Below are positions 31,701-43,018 of a stretch of 64,000 bases of DNA, in pieces (positions within the stretch are counted from its first letter, which is position 1; every line of letters starts with the position of its first letter). This stretch comes from Gracilaria gracilis. Taxonomy: Eukaryota > Rhodophyta > Florideophyceae > Gracilariales > Gracilariaceae. The notes under the pieces were generated by a model, which was given only the letters and a program-made list of their open reading frames with translations, was not told where the DNA came from and made no database searches. The position numbers and the translations under genes are program-made. The DNA is taken from contig JARGSG010000218.1 in NCBI GenBank assembly GCA_030374805.1, positions 806,001-870,000 of the forward strand. The letters run 5' to 3'.

Positions 31701-33371
31701 TGATCGAGCACGTGCCAGGAGAGAAGAACGTTTGGGCCGACATGTTGACAAGGTGGGCAGTGCAGCAGAAGGATACTGTACAATCAACCAGCGTCGGACG
31801 AGTAAGCGCACTCATCTTCGCTCCTGTCAACCCTAGCGTCCACGAACATCTGGACTGGCCTTCACTTAGCACCATCGCTGAATCACAACACACCAACAAA
31901 GCAATTGTGCCCAAAAGAATCTCGAAGACCGAACCAGCATGGACAATGTCAACAGGAGAGATATGGATCCCCGAGAACGACACTCGTCTGAAACTGCGCA
32001 TTCTCATCGCAGCTCACACAGGTAAAGCTGGCCACGGAGGATTGGATCCCACCTTCGTCACCATTTCAAATCATTTTTGGTGGAAGAACCTGCGCGACAA
32101 TACAAAAGAATTCGTTCTTACATGTTTACACTGTGTCGCAACTCAGCCCGGGACCATGGTACCGAGGCCTCGGGGGCACACACTACACGCGAGCAAACCA
32201 AACGAAGTCATACATTTTGACTACCTCTACATGAAGAAGGGCGAGAAAAACAAATTGTACTGTCTCATCGTAAAAGACGACTTGTCAGGATATGTGTGGC
32301 TAAAGCCAACATCAGAAGCCGACGCTGAGACTACAACTACTGTACTGGTGGATTGGTTTGCCTCTTTCGGAATCGCGCACTACTGGCTTTTAGACCAAGG
32401 CAGTCACTTCAAGAACACATTGATGAAGCAAGTAGCAGGAGCGTTGAAAGTCAACCACCACTTCACTCTTCCGTACTGCCCGTGGAGCAACGGTACTGTC
32501 GAAGTCGTCTGTCGTGAGGTTCTACGTGCTTGCAGAGCAGTACTCTCAGAATTTCAACTACCCCATTCCGCCTGGCCGTCCATTCTCCCACTCATACAAT
32601 CTGCGCTGAACAACTCTCCAACTAAGAGACTGAAACAGAAATGTCCTTTGACAGTCTTCACAGGATTGCCCCAGGACTCCCCACTGGCAACCATTGTGCG
32701 AAGCAACGCCAGAAAGAAGGTGAACTATATCGATGCCGCACGAGCAAAAGCTGTACTGGAGACCGAACGACTCCACTCGTCATTGGACAATTGTCATCGC
32801 GAATGCGCGGAAATCTCTTCGAAGAAGCGCCGCGCCGCCGTCGAATCCCACAACCAGAAGACAGGAGTACGCAAAATCAATTTTACTGAAGGGGATTACG
32901 TCCTTCGTGGGCTATTGCAGCGACAAAAAGGATCCAAGCTTAGTCTGCAGTGGCACAGCCCTTTCAGGGTCACGCTTTGACGGGATAACTATCTTTTCGA
33001 GGTCGAAGATATGCTCACCGGGAAAAAGGAGTGGGCACATGAACGTCGTTTGAAGTTCTTCCGCAACGCAGATTTTGAAATAACCGAAGATGTTAAGGAA
33101 CATCTTGCCTACCAAGCCGACGAACTGTTAACAATCGCATATTTTAAGGACATAAGGCAGTCGAAAGGAAAAGTCGAATTACTCGTTCAATGGAAAGGGT
33201 TTTCCGACGTAGAACCAGATTGGGTATCTCTCGAATCTTTGAGAGCAGACGTAGCTGAAATGCTGAAGGAATACGTCAAAGAATGCATCGAGTCGGGCAC
33301 AAAGCGTCAGCGAAGAATTGCCGGCAATATCTCTCTCTAATAACCAAATGAGACATTTGGCTATATGGGAC

Positions 33372-33724
33372 TGTTGATATCACCAGCAATGCTGAAGCCG
33401 CAGACCCACCACAATAGTATTGTGGGTTTCCGTTTTAGGAAACAAGTCCAAACACTAGCCACGTAGTCGTGGGTAGAGGACTACATGGACAGGTACCTTT
33501 TCAGGAAGCAAGTCCAAACGCAAGCCACGCAATAGTGAGCAGCGCATTACGTAGGTTGCAAAACACGCAACAAGTTAAAGAATAAAAAGCCCCGCCCTCG
33601 GAGAAAGAACTTCGAGGAACGGGAGGCATCCTTGGCAGAGTCTGCTAAGGTCTTGTGCCTGCTCTTTGCGTTTGCTTGCCTGTAGGACGCGCCGGTGTGT
33701 TTCTAGCAGTGTGATCGATCAACA
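33372..33724 (+). repeat. 3' LTR of Gypsy G3
   Basis: 353 bp, about five differences from the 5' LTR, followed by the ACAAC duplication. Confidence 0.9.
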
Positions 33725-33880
33725 ACAACATACCTCCTGCAAAGCCAAACCAAGCGCCATACGCTGAAGACTACAAGAAAGCCACCAACAACTTTGGTTT
33801 TTTTATGTGTAACTGAAGAGAGCACAGTTTCGGTGGAATAATCTGTGGTACGTCATCAGAGCTTTGCGAAGCTCGCTTCA

Positions 33881-34312
33881 TGTTGAATACAGTAGCTCTT
33901 GCTGGACCGTTTTCGAGTCAGTCGTGACGCATATATGCGAGAGCCACGTCAGGACTACGTGTGTACCGTAGCAAATGCGGTTTACAGCGGCAAATGTTTG
34001 CGAGCGCGTTCAGTCAATACCGTCCTGGGATCAACTTGGAGACTCCTCAACTTTGTGTTATCTCGGATCACTATTGGCTTGCGTTAGACTGCCAGGAGAT
34101 ATACTACTACTGTATACTATACTGAATCAAAATAGTTTGCCGAGTTGGCGGTCAACCAGCTCGGCAAGGGTGCGCATAAAAGCCCATCCGAATAATCGGA
34201 TGGCGACTCACAAGAGTAGTCAACTCAACGTGAGTGTACCCTGTTCTGTGCCCATTTACATTTCCTTTTGCCTAACCCTTTCGGCAGCGAAAAGAATACC
34301 CTACATTCAACA
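33881..34312 (+). repeat. 5' LTR of Gypsy GX (about 432 bp)
   Basis: Starts TGTTGAAT and ends ATTCAACA. The same sequence occurs on the minus strand at 48544-48494 continuing at 42857-42482, where a pogo-like element interrupts it. Differences between copies are few (three or four seen by eye). Confidence 0.8.
34137..34203 (+). promoter_or_regulatory. TATA-like box flanked by two perfect stems in the GX LTR
   Basis: Upstream stem TTGCCGAG (34137-34144) with CTCGGCAA (34160-34167). TATA-like GCATAAAAG (34174-34182). Downstream stem CCATCCGA (34184-34191) with TCGGATGG (34196-34203), loop ATAA. All eight pairs are perfect in both. The inverted 3' LTR copy keeps both. Confidence 0.6.
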
Positions 34313-34313
34313 A

Positions 34314-34325
34314 CAAAGCGCTTTG
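34314..34325. other. 12-bp palindrome at the GX primer-site position
   Basis: CAAAGCGCTTTG lies immediately after the 5' LTR, as in G3 and G6. Confidence 0.7.
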
Positions 34326-36832
34326 TATCTGAAGAGTAGAGTGTTTGTGTATTATTTTGCTGCTAAAGGATGAGTACGTCCAACTACGGAGGTGTTGCTG
34401 TCATTCAACCGCCGCTTTTGAAGTCTGTTGATCAACCGGCACTGATTAAATTTGAGACAGCATACGCTGCATATCGTGCAAAGGTAGAAGATGTCAACCA
34501 GGATAGAGATGACGACGCAAAGCTTTCAATCGCTTCCGTGAAAGACGGTCTTGACCCCGACGTGTTGCACGCTCTTTGTGTAATGGGAGACATCGAGGGG
34601 GCTCCTACTCTGGAAGAGGCTACCAATCACAAGGTTCAGGTTTGGTTTGAAAGGGCTTCAAGCTCTTCCCCGAAAGATCTCTCAGAGCGCATTGATGCCA
34701 CTTTGCGTGTGGTTTCCTACAAACCGAACAAGGATGATCCTGCGGGGGGAGTCTCAAATTTTATAATCTCTGTCATTACTGCGTTGGACCAGAACAATGC
34801 ATCAGAGATCTTAAAATATGCGGACATGGCCAAGAAATTTTTGGATAGACTTTTTTCAAAGTTTCAGCCCGATGTTCTACGGGAGCGCATTAAGATGATG
34901 AGGCGTGGTTGGAAGAAGGATCAGCTCGCCAGCATCAAGCTGTTCAGGGATGAGGTCTCCTGCATTGCATTGGAGCTATCCCTCACCGAAACTGCCCACG
35001 CGAGTGTCAACCTTCGCAAATCTCGCACTTTCCGCGATCGCGTCCGGAATAGTAATGAAGGATCTAAAAGTGCGAGACAAAATGACACGTTGGGCGGTGA
35101 CGGGACAAAGTTATCTCGCCGTACCGGAAAACGCAACGAGTCTGAATGGAGCCAGCCATGCCTGAACGACCAATGTGGAGGTGTCCATCGTCTCAAAGAC
35201 TGCCCTCTCACCACTCCCGAGAAAAAAAAGGAACTATTCGAAAGACACTATGGCAATAAGAAGACCAAGAAGGCCAAGGTAGTTAAGAACACATCATCGA
35301 GGACCGAAGAAATTCCAGACAGTAGCGAGGGGCGTTTCAGAGTGGCCCTTGAGGACACTGTGTTTGATACCATTCTTGGAGATTCAGGAGCCGATTTCAG
35401 CGCAATCGACGCAAAGACTTTCGAAAAAGTGCAGGCAGCGGTACGGGATATCTCTGTGACGTCCTTAGACGACCCGTTAACCCTCGAAGGTGCCTTTGCA
35501 ACCACTGAGTCAAGAAAAGCAACTGCATCAATAACTGTAGTCCTTACCATCACCATATATTTAACAAGGGTCAAATATTCCAGTGAGGGTCAGAGGAATC
35601 GAGTTCTATGTAGTTGATCAGGACATCGGCAATATTTTATTGGGACGTCCATTCCTCAACTCAATTGGTTTCAATCTTAAGGACCATCTCACTCGCATCA
35701 GAGAGGACATTCATGACAAGCACCTCTTTGATATAGAGCCCGAGCATTTCAAGCTCGCTGCGGCAAAATACCAAGGTCTATTCTACATGGCCGCGGATGA
35801 CGACCCAATAGATCTCCCGGAATGTCTTGCTGCTGGAATCGGTGAAGACAGTAGGGATTCTATTGATCAAGCCTTTGCAAAGATCATCAAGGATGCAAAA
35901 GCGAATGGCAAATCAGAAGCAGGGTCTCACAAACTGGCTGAAATTCTTGAAGAATATCGCAGTGTGTTCAGAATCAAACTGGGAGCTGACCCACGTGTTG
36001 ACGTTTCGGCACTTACGATAACTCCAACGAAGAACGCCAAACCGTATCGGTCCTCCCAGCGGCGCTATACCCCTCAGCAACGTGACTTTATTATCCAGAC
36101 GATTCGGGAACTGGAAGCAGTCGGTGCAATATACAAGAACTCATCTGCACGATGGGCTTCGCCGGCGCTTGCAGTCGAGAAACCTGGATCCTCTAAATTA
36201 CGTTTCACTGTGGACCTTCGGGGTACCAATTCTCGCACTGTACCCATCCAATCTGCTATGCCTCATCTGAAATCTCGATTCCAAGACATATCAGAAAGCA
36301 CCTGCTTCGCAAATATCGACCTGGCCCACGGATATTGGCAGGTTCCTTTGTCACCAGAGTCTCAAAAGATGATGTCAATTCAAACCCCTCTTGGAGTATA
36401 CTCTTCCAGACGTCTTCTACAAGGCGGGAGTGACTCTGGTAATCACTTTCAAGCTGTTCTTTCTGAGAAATTTGACGGACGCGTCAAGAACATGCTACAA
36501 TGAATAGATGATTTTCTATTCTACGCCAAGAACGAAGGAGAGCTCTTGGCGAACATCAAATCTTTTCTTATCGTTTGCAAGGAAATTGGTTTGAAAATAC
36601 ACGCAGAGAAATCTACTCTGTTTGCACACCGGGTCCAATTCTGCGGAAGAATCATATCTGCGGAAGGTGTGAAGTACCATCCTCGCCACTTCAAATCACT
36701 GGTGTCCATGAAAACCCCAACTATGGCGAGTGAGCTGCAACAATTCGTATGCGCAACGAATTGGATGCGTAACGCCATCCCCGCCTACGCGGAAAGAATC
36801 GCCCCACTCCATACTCTCCTGGGGCAGTGCCC

Positions 36833-39800
36833 CGACGGAGCCCATGCTATCGCTCGTTGCCAGCAGTTGATAGTCGCCCACTTCCTTGTCGCTGGGAAGG
36901 AACGCCATCGCCGTCACTGCCCCGCCACCGGCGCCCATCATGTACACACCCTGCTGTCGAACGTTGCTAAACTCAACTTCTTCCTCACACTCACCTCCTC
37001 CAGTTGACGCACCTTCACAACGCTGTGCTCGTTTGGTGGAGCCCTCTTCTCGCACTCCCCGTCGACACAGCTTCTCCCACATTGTGATGCGACGCGGCAT
37101 CGCCTTTTCCTCAACCACGCAGTCCACCGTGCTAATGTCACACTGCACGCGATTAATAAGCGCGCAGCTCCATTCGAACAGAGATAGTGTTGCGTTCCCA
37201 GCGTCCAACAAATACAATCCACCCCGTTCCTTCCCGCCATTCGCTTCTTTCAATAGCTCATTGCATCCACCATCCTTACCTCTTCTCTTATCTCCCACCC
37301 GAGGCTCTCCGCGCACGCTCGAAACCGCCGATTTCAGAGTAGGTGACAGTGAATCCAGAGTATTTAGAATCTGGTACGAGTGACTCCTCCTTGGTGGCCG
37401 TGGCGGTGATTTGCTTGCGCTCGCACCGCCCCTGTCACCATCACGTGATGCGCTATACACATTAGCCGAGTTAGACGAACTTGGAGACAACCCTCCGAAT
37501 TGCAGTTGCTGCGAAATGCTACGCATGAACGTTTCGATGCCTTTGACCACTTGTAGGTGAGGCCTGTGCTTCGGGCTGCCGACAGCACTTGCATCGCTGA
37601 CACTATCCCTACTTCGCCCTAACACACGCAAATCGCTTCCTGAGCCAGATGCACTTAGCAACAGACTCCCGCTGTTTGTCCTGAGAAACCTGGTGCTTCT
37701 TGGTATCCTGGGCGTGGCGTTGAGGTCAAAGCTGTGCCCCCTTGTTCCTCGAACATGAATTCTGCCACTGCTGGTGTTCCCCTTTGCTCTGTCTGTTTCT
37801 CTCAGCATTCCCCTGCTGTGTACTTCGGAAGGCTGTGAGTCAGCTCTCGTCAGAATGACTGCATCACTTCCCTCACTCGATGCAGCCATTGTGCCCCTCG
37901 GAAACAGAGGCGGTGATCCTCGTTCCAGCTCATTCGCCGCCCCAGTCGAAAATAGTGGAGGGCGCGAATTTCGCTGCGAGGAGCTCCATTCATTCTTTCC
38001 CCCGTGATTGAACAGGTTCACTGAGCCACTTCCAGGCGCCTGCCCAAAGATGTCACGCGTATCAGACTTCAGTACTGCAGGGTTTCGCCCGGGATACGAA
38101 TTGGGCGAGGTGCCCGTCTTGGCAAAGAAACCCTGGTTCGCAGATTGGTCACGAGGAATGGTGATTCCGTCAAGTTGGTCATAGATGAGATCAACACTCT
38201 CGCGAGCAATAGCAGCTACAACCGGGTGGGAGTCATATGCCAGTTCCGATCACAATATCCACATCAACCTGTACGCATTCTCGCACTGGCTTGATATTGA
38301 GCTGGGCGATGCAGAACTTGTATCGATCCCGTCCACACCATCGATATCTACAAAATAAGCTTCGGGGAGAAAGCTATCGTGTCTGCGCAACACAGCTTTC
38401 GAAAGGGCTGCCGAGATTTCGCGCCGTACCAGCGTGCTGCACTCTGTGTCCAAGTTGAGAGCAATTCTTTGGCCAATGAGAAGCAGCACGTCTTGTTCTT
38501 GTGATGAAAATTCCCGAAGGGCAGGAAGGCTCCTTTCTGACACTCTCGATTGTCCTGCGTGTGCCCTCTCTTGAGGACTGTGGCCCATCACCCATTCATT
38601 ACGGTTAGTGGGCTCCACAGACAAACTAGACAATGATGCAGACAATTCTCTGTTTGGAACATTTTCTTCGATGGAGTTGTAGTCCCTCTGGCTTTCCCCC
38701 TGTGGTATTGGTTGTGACAGCGAGCGGTTCTGCGAACTTTTTTGTCCTTCAGGGTCATTCAAATCCTCGAAAACGGCGTTCATAGTAGTCGAAAGGGCAA
38801 CAGTTGTGGCTGCTCTCACATCCGCAGCTACATCCTCCGATGCGAGACGACCCAAATGATAGACAAAGCTATTCCACGCTAATAGTTGAGATATCACCTC
38901 CCGACGACTGTGCAGTATTACCTCCGTGAGGCACAAACATGCCCATCGCCGAACAAACGCACTCGAGTGATTCAAACGTTCTAGACACAACTCAATTATC
39001 TTACATTCCCGAAGACGATCGGCATAGCCTGCTGCAATAATAGACAAGATGTAGAATGCGACCGCAATGTACACAGGCCTCGGTTCGTTCTCCCCATTTG
39101 GTGGCTTGGCCACAAACTGCAAAAAGTACGTGTACCTGTCCTTTTCCATAAGATCCGAGCAAACTGAGCCATCAAGAGCTAAAATCTTGCCCCAAATGAA
39201 GACCAGTTCTTGCCGCACAATATTAGACGGGTGTTGGAGGAGTCGGAGCACATACGGAAACATGCCAACGGAAAGCGTGCGATCAACTGCGTCGGCACCT
39301 GTCTGAACATAGCGGGAAAGCAACTGAAGGGTACGAAAACGATCGCCTGGACTGAGCAAGCTATGCAAAGTCATTGGAAGCTGGCCAGGTGGCCCGCGGT
39401 TTGCCGGACCTTGGTCAAGCCATATGCCATACGACCCCAATTGGTGTTGGAAAAACGGATTAGACTGATAGCGATACGTTGGCGAGGTGTTAGCAATAGG
39501 CTGCGCTGTTGGCATATCTGCATAGGTCTGGCGATTAATATGGCGACGATCCAGATAAGGCGACCTCGTCCGATTATAGTCAGTGCCTGAACTAGGGACG
39601 TTCTGTGGAGGTGAAGGTATACAAATCCCCGGGCGCAGCGCAATCGATGACGAAGATGACGAAGACGACGTTGGATGCATGAAGTGATAAGACTGGACGG
39701 CCTTACTTTGATTCATGTCGGCAATCATCGTCGGTAACTGCACAAGAATGTTTTTCATGGCGAGCTCGAACCATTGCCAAGGAGGATGACCATGAGTATC

Positions 39801-40366
39801 TGGCAGAGCAGGATGCGAGACAGGCACAAGCGTTTGAGTTCTACGACAGTAGGGTCTGGTGCGACTCTATAGCGCGCTTTATGTTGCAAGCTCTCAAACT
39901 GTCTCTTCAGCGTTGTGGAAATCTGTTGCATTGATTCTGTTGTATTCTGCAAGCTGGGTTCGGTCCACGCTTCGAGACGTGCACGTGGGTTCAGGGGAGA
40001 AGCTTCTGGGGGATCAACGCCCATGTTGAGACAGAGAACCAAAACTCTGTTTGCTGTCGTGATTCGGTCTGTGAGACAGCATGGGTTGAGCGCGCGGTTT
40101 ACAGTAGCTGTACGGTTAAGTGGGGGCGAAGGTTGCGGAGTTGGCGGTGGCCTACTCGCGGACGGGGAGTGCTCGGTCGGTTGTTGTGGTGAGAACTGTT
40201 GGACAACAACGCCATCTTCCTGTAAGACGAAAAGATGATGTGTGGAGAAGGCGTAGAGGCTGCGAAACCGCATGCGTTGGATGTGCGGTGTTGGTGAAGA
40301 CGCGGGTGCTGATGAGGAGTTGGGAGTCATTTCTGACGTAGAAGGCTGAACATCTCCGGGATGCAT
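36833..40366 (-). pseudogene. RPTOR: Raptor (TOR complex 1 scaffold) relic, part A: N-terminal region to first WD40 blades
   Basis: Raptor presents substrates to TOR kinase. Possible start is the ATG at 40366. The N-terminal conserved region is seen at about 40.07-39.85 kb (VLVLCLNMGVDPPEASPLNP, ARYRVAPDPTVVELKRLC). The sequence then passes directly to PVSHPALPDTHGHPPWQW, which in plant Raptors lies several hundred residues later. The caspase-like core with the HYNGHG block is therefore deleted, with a frame change at the junction. The HEAT repeats follow (ALSVGMFPYVLRLLQH, FIWGKILALDGSV, CLERLNHSSAFVRRWACLCL). An in-frame TGA lies at 38250-38252 and the frame then continues through a Ser-rich linker to WD40 blades (VTAMAFLPSDKEVGDYQLLA), ending at 36833. 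The remainder is at 56229 on the other strand. Clearly Raptor and clearly non-functional. Confidence 0.85.
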
Positions 40367-40740
40367 TGGAGCTTTGCAGCACTTTAGAACGGAGCAGAGC
40401 AGTAGCTTTCCTATGTAAGCTTGGGAATGATTAGTGCCACACGACAGGGGAGACAGCTCTTGACGCTCTCGACACTCTTGACGCTCGTAGTTGCCAAAGT
40501 TGTAAACGGTGGCGTGTAACTTGTTCAACGAACCCAAAAGGTTCCATTTTACAAGCGTCCCGTATGGATGCCCCAGTGCAGGATTCGGCATATCTCAGGG
40601 CCACAGCGCATGAACGTCTTACACGAGTAATCTGGCATGTTGACCTGCTCCACGTCATTCTGCATGTCTGGGAGAAAGGCTTCTCTTGCAAATCGGACAA
40701 GCTCTTCACGACGGAAACCACTGCTCAATTATGCCGTTGC

Positions 40741-40815
40741 TTGATGAAGTTTCAATTCCTTTGACCACTTGTAGGTGAAGCTTTAGATTTGGGCTGCCCA
40801 CAGCTCTTAACGACT
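40741..40815 (-). pseudogene. second, diverged Raptor linker fragment
   Basis: About 60 bp here (CCTTTGACCACTTGTAGGTG and onward to GGGCTGCC) align without gaps to 37535-37594 inside Raptor part A, with about 11 differences. That region encodes the Ser-rich linker (VGSPKHRPHLQVVKG). The fragment lies upstream of part A in the same orientation, so it is a trace of an older or tandem Raptor copy. No longer flanking match is evident. Confidence 0.45.
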
Positions 40816-40875
40816 ACGAGCACGTTGTGAATCAAATGGACGCAGCCTAACTACCAAGAAGTGAATTACAGCTGT

Positions 40876-41856
40876 TCAGGATTGGTTTGTTTCTTCTTCT
40901 TCCCGGGTTTCTTTGGCATGCAGCGCCTCTTCCACAATTTCTTTGACCATGTGAGAAACCTGATGCACCAAGCTACGGTTACTCTTTTCCACGGCACTGG
41001 CAATTGATTTTTGCAGGTTTTCCTGTACTGTTACTTGCTCCTTCTCTCGGTCAACTTGAGATTTAGCAAGGTCTGCAACCGCCTTGGTCATCTGTGTTAT
41101 GCCTTCCAGCAGACCTATTTCCATACGTTTCGATATGGGAGCCCTGGGATTTATTAACGGTCGTTTTCTGGATTTTGGTGGAGGGGTTATGAATGGTGAA
41201 TCGTTTTTGCTTTGTTGTACTGCATTCTCTGCTGTACCTGTGAGTTGTTGCTTCTCTGTGATAGCCGCAACCTCTTCCAAATTGCTGTTGTAGGTTAAGG
41301 AAACCATCTTGGACAGAATCTCTTTTTGTATGTTCTTCGCTCTACGAACTGCTGGGGGGCATGTGGGCTCACCGGTTTGTTTCTGAACATATAGCATCTT
41401 GTCAAACTTTGTTTTTAAACTGTGCTGGGTTCTTTCTTGGCGATTATTGTCGCCTGCGTACCGGTTGTAATCTGAACAAACTTTGGCCCACCCATTGCTA
41501 CCGGTCGGTTCATGTTCTTCCACTAAATCTAAAAGCATTTGAACTTCTGAGCTTGAAAAGTTTTGAGTGCCCGCAGCCTTTCCACCTCGCTTGGAATGTG
41601 GCGATTTGTTGTCTTGTGTTTGAATAGGTTCTCTTTCATTTTGCGAAATATTACTGACATCAACGCAATCTTCACCTGATTCATCGTCCTCGTAAAAGCC
41701 GAGCTCTTCGCTGCCAAGGTTCAGTAACTCATTGATAGACATATGCGCATGGTTCATGCTGCAAATAAAGTTTAAGTACTGGCGGTGTGTTTTGGGCCTA
41801 ACAAAGAGAGGCATTTTGGGGAAAACGGTCTGACATCCTACCGCGATGGTGGCCAA
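40876..41856 (-). CDS. Myb/SANT-like (DUF6818-type) DNA-binding protein of a Harbinger-like element
   Basis: A 326-residue frame. Residues about 95-190 form a Myb/SANT-like domain of the DUF6818 type: FSSSEVQMLLDLVEEHEP, then GWAKVCSDYNRYAG, then RTQHSLKTKFDKMLYVQKQT and CPPAVRRAKNIQKEI. In PIF/Harbinger transposons a Myb-like second protein binds element ends and brings in the transposase. The C-terminal quarter is helical and charged, with a possible coiled coil (VDREKEQVTVQENLQKSIAS). The gene lies just inside a transposon end at 42014 that is shared with the Harbinger relic at 60.6-62.1 kb. No transposase frame accompanies it here. The frame appears intact. The family call rests on the domain pattern from memory. 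Confidence 0.6.
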   Translation of the reverse strand: MATIAVGCQTVFPKMPLFVRPKTHRQYLNFICSMNHAHMSINELLNLGSEELGFYEDDESGEDCVDVSNISQNEREPIQTQDNKSPHSKRGGKAAGTQNFSSSEVQMLLDLVEEHEPTGSNGWAKVCSDYNRYAGDNNRQERTQHSLKTKFDKMLYVQKQTGEPTCPPAVRRAKNIQKEILSKMVSLTYNSNLEEVAAITEKQQLTGTAENAVQQSKNDSPFITPPPKSRKRPLINPRAPISKRMEIGLLEGITQMTKAVADLAKSQVDREKEQVTVQENLQKSIASAVEKSNRSLVHQVSHMVKEIVEEALHAKETREEEETNQS

Positions 41857-41932
41857 ACGAGGAGTGAACCGCTACATATGCAGTTCTGGAAAAAAAGCGT
41901 TCTGGTTACATGAAAGTTTGTGTAACTGTAGT

Positions 41933-42014
41933 GGGCCTGTCTCAGGTTGGACGGAGACAGGTCCCTGACTACCCATTTGGTAGTCTGGAACGATAGGATT
42001 TTTCGGATTCTCCC
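41933..42014. repeat. terminal/subterminal repeat of a Harbinger-like element
   Basis: A hairpin (GGGCCTGTCTC at 41933 with GAGACAGGTCCC at 41954) is followed by a motif running from TGGAACGATAGG to GGATTCTCCC (41986-42014). The same motif ends the Harbinger relic at 62092-62120, also preceded by a hairpin. It is probably the element's right terminus. The left terminus was not found. Confidence 0.5.
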
Positions 42015-42481
42015 AGTGCAATACTACATTCCCAATGAAACCAAGCTTCCAATTACGAAGAACGATGGCAAAAAGATACAAAGATAAATACTGACTTTTT
42101 ACAAAACGTTTTCTAAACTCATTTGTTCAAACAGTTTCTGTAATACAAAAAATTAGGTGTCCATCCTCACAAAGCTATGTGTACCGTTATTTGTTCTTTC
42201 ACATATAGACAGCATATCATTTTTTGTCATGCGGTACATCTTCGCAGAGAGCAGTAGTAAATATATAAGCTTATTTTGCAAGCTATGCTAACATTCAAGT
42301 CGTGCGTTCAAATACCCTGCGACGGGTTTAAATTGAAGTACAATATGGATCTAGTTGGGTAAGGGTTTTCTCCTTAAACTTTACGAAACTACTTGACATT
42401 GCAATTGACCTTCTTCCTGACTTGTTCACTTCTACAAAAACTACATACCTTGCAATGGAGCTTCGCGGTACTTTTCCATTA
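42015..42481. other. unassigned AT-rich stretch
   Basis: No coding frame. A CACAAAGCTATGTG-like segment near 42170 recalls the centre of the foldback element at 22210, so this may be foldback-derived. Confidence 0.3.
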
Positions 42482-42857
42482 TGAATGTAGGGTATTCTTT
42501 TCGCTGCCGAAAGGGTTAGGCAAAAGGAAATGTAAATGGGCACAGAACAGGGTACACTCACGTTGAGTGGACTACTCTTGTGAGTCGCCATCCGATTATT
42601 CGGATGGGCTTTTATGCGCACCCTTGCCGAGCTGGTTGACCGCCAACTCGGCAAACTATTTTGATTTAGTGTAGTATACAGTAGTAGTATATCTCCTGGC
42701 AGTCTAACGCAAGCCAATAGTGATCCGAGATAACACAAAGTTGAGGAGTCTCCAAGTTGATCCCAGGACGGTATTGACTGAACGCGCTCGCAAACATTTG
42801 CCGCTGTAAACCGCATTTGCTACGGTACACACGTAGTCCTGACGTGGCTCTCGCATA
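42482..42857 (-). repeat. 3' LTR of Gypsy GX, distal portion
   Basis: On the minus strand it runs from TATGCGAGAGCC to CCTACATTCA and matches 33934-34309 of the 5' LTR almost exactly. The proximal portion is at 48494-48544. A TA-flanked pogo-like element separates them. Confidence 0.8.
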
Positions 42858-43018
42858 TACTGTAGGGCAGGCTCGATCATGTACAAAAAAGGGTTATCGT
42901 TGAACACCCAAAAGCGCAATTTTTGAGCGCATCAGCGCCGAAACTATCTTGCTCAAGGGGTGTTCAACTCTTGAGCCAAACATAAGAATGCCATCTAGTG
43001 CCTATCGGACCAACGCGT

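Larger units (their letters stand above)
28433..33724 (+). mobile_element. Gypsy-type LTR retrotransposon G3 with both LTRs, broken
   Basis: Element of 5292 bp with 353-bp LTRs (28433-28785, 33372-33724) that differ at about five positions (about 1.4%), flanked by ACAAC on both sides. Parts: gag from MSTYGLVNTIQAP (28834), a variant zinc knuckle, an aspartic protease region (about 29.8 kb), RT, RNase H (YTDHANLVYIYDPYGQ), integrase (HHCC-type finger, then DQGSHFKNTLM) and a chromodomain-like end (VQWKGFSDVEPDW). The gag-protease and RT-integrase regions are about 28.8-30.4 and 30.45-33.3 kb. About two or three breaks, so not functional as read. Same subfamily as GX and G6. Confidence 0.9.
33881..36832 (+). 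mobile_element. Gypsy-type LTR retrotransposon GX, 5' part
   Basis: LTR (33881-34312), the shared 12-bp palindrome, then gag (from MSTSNYGGVAVIQPP, 34370), a Cys/His knuckle (CLNDQCGGVHRLKDC), protease region (about 35.35 kb) and most of RT (about 36.0-36.83 kb; DLRGTNSRTVPIQSAMPHLK). The element stops abruptly at about 36.83 kb against Raptor-derived DNA on the other strand. The complementary 3' part of the same family lies inverted at 55297-56228 and 48545-49791, ending in a matching LTR. I read them as one insertion separated by an inversion. This part also has about two to three smaller breaks. The two LTRs differ at only a few positions, so the insertion was recent. Confidence 0.8.

Noticed and set aside
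36833-40366. Explaining the Raptor gaps by introns
   Set aside because: The missing core is absent from the DNA at the junction near 39.84 kb. There is no intervening sequence to splice out.
42482-42857. Independent solo LTR
   Set aside because: It continues exactly across the TA-flanked P2 element into 48494-48544, so it is the second half of the GX 3' LTR.
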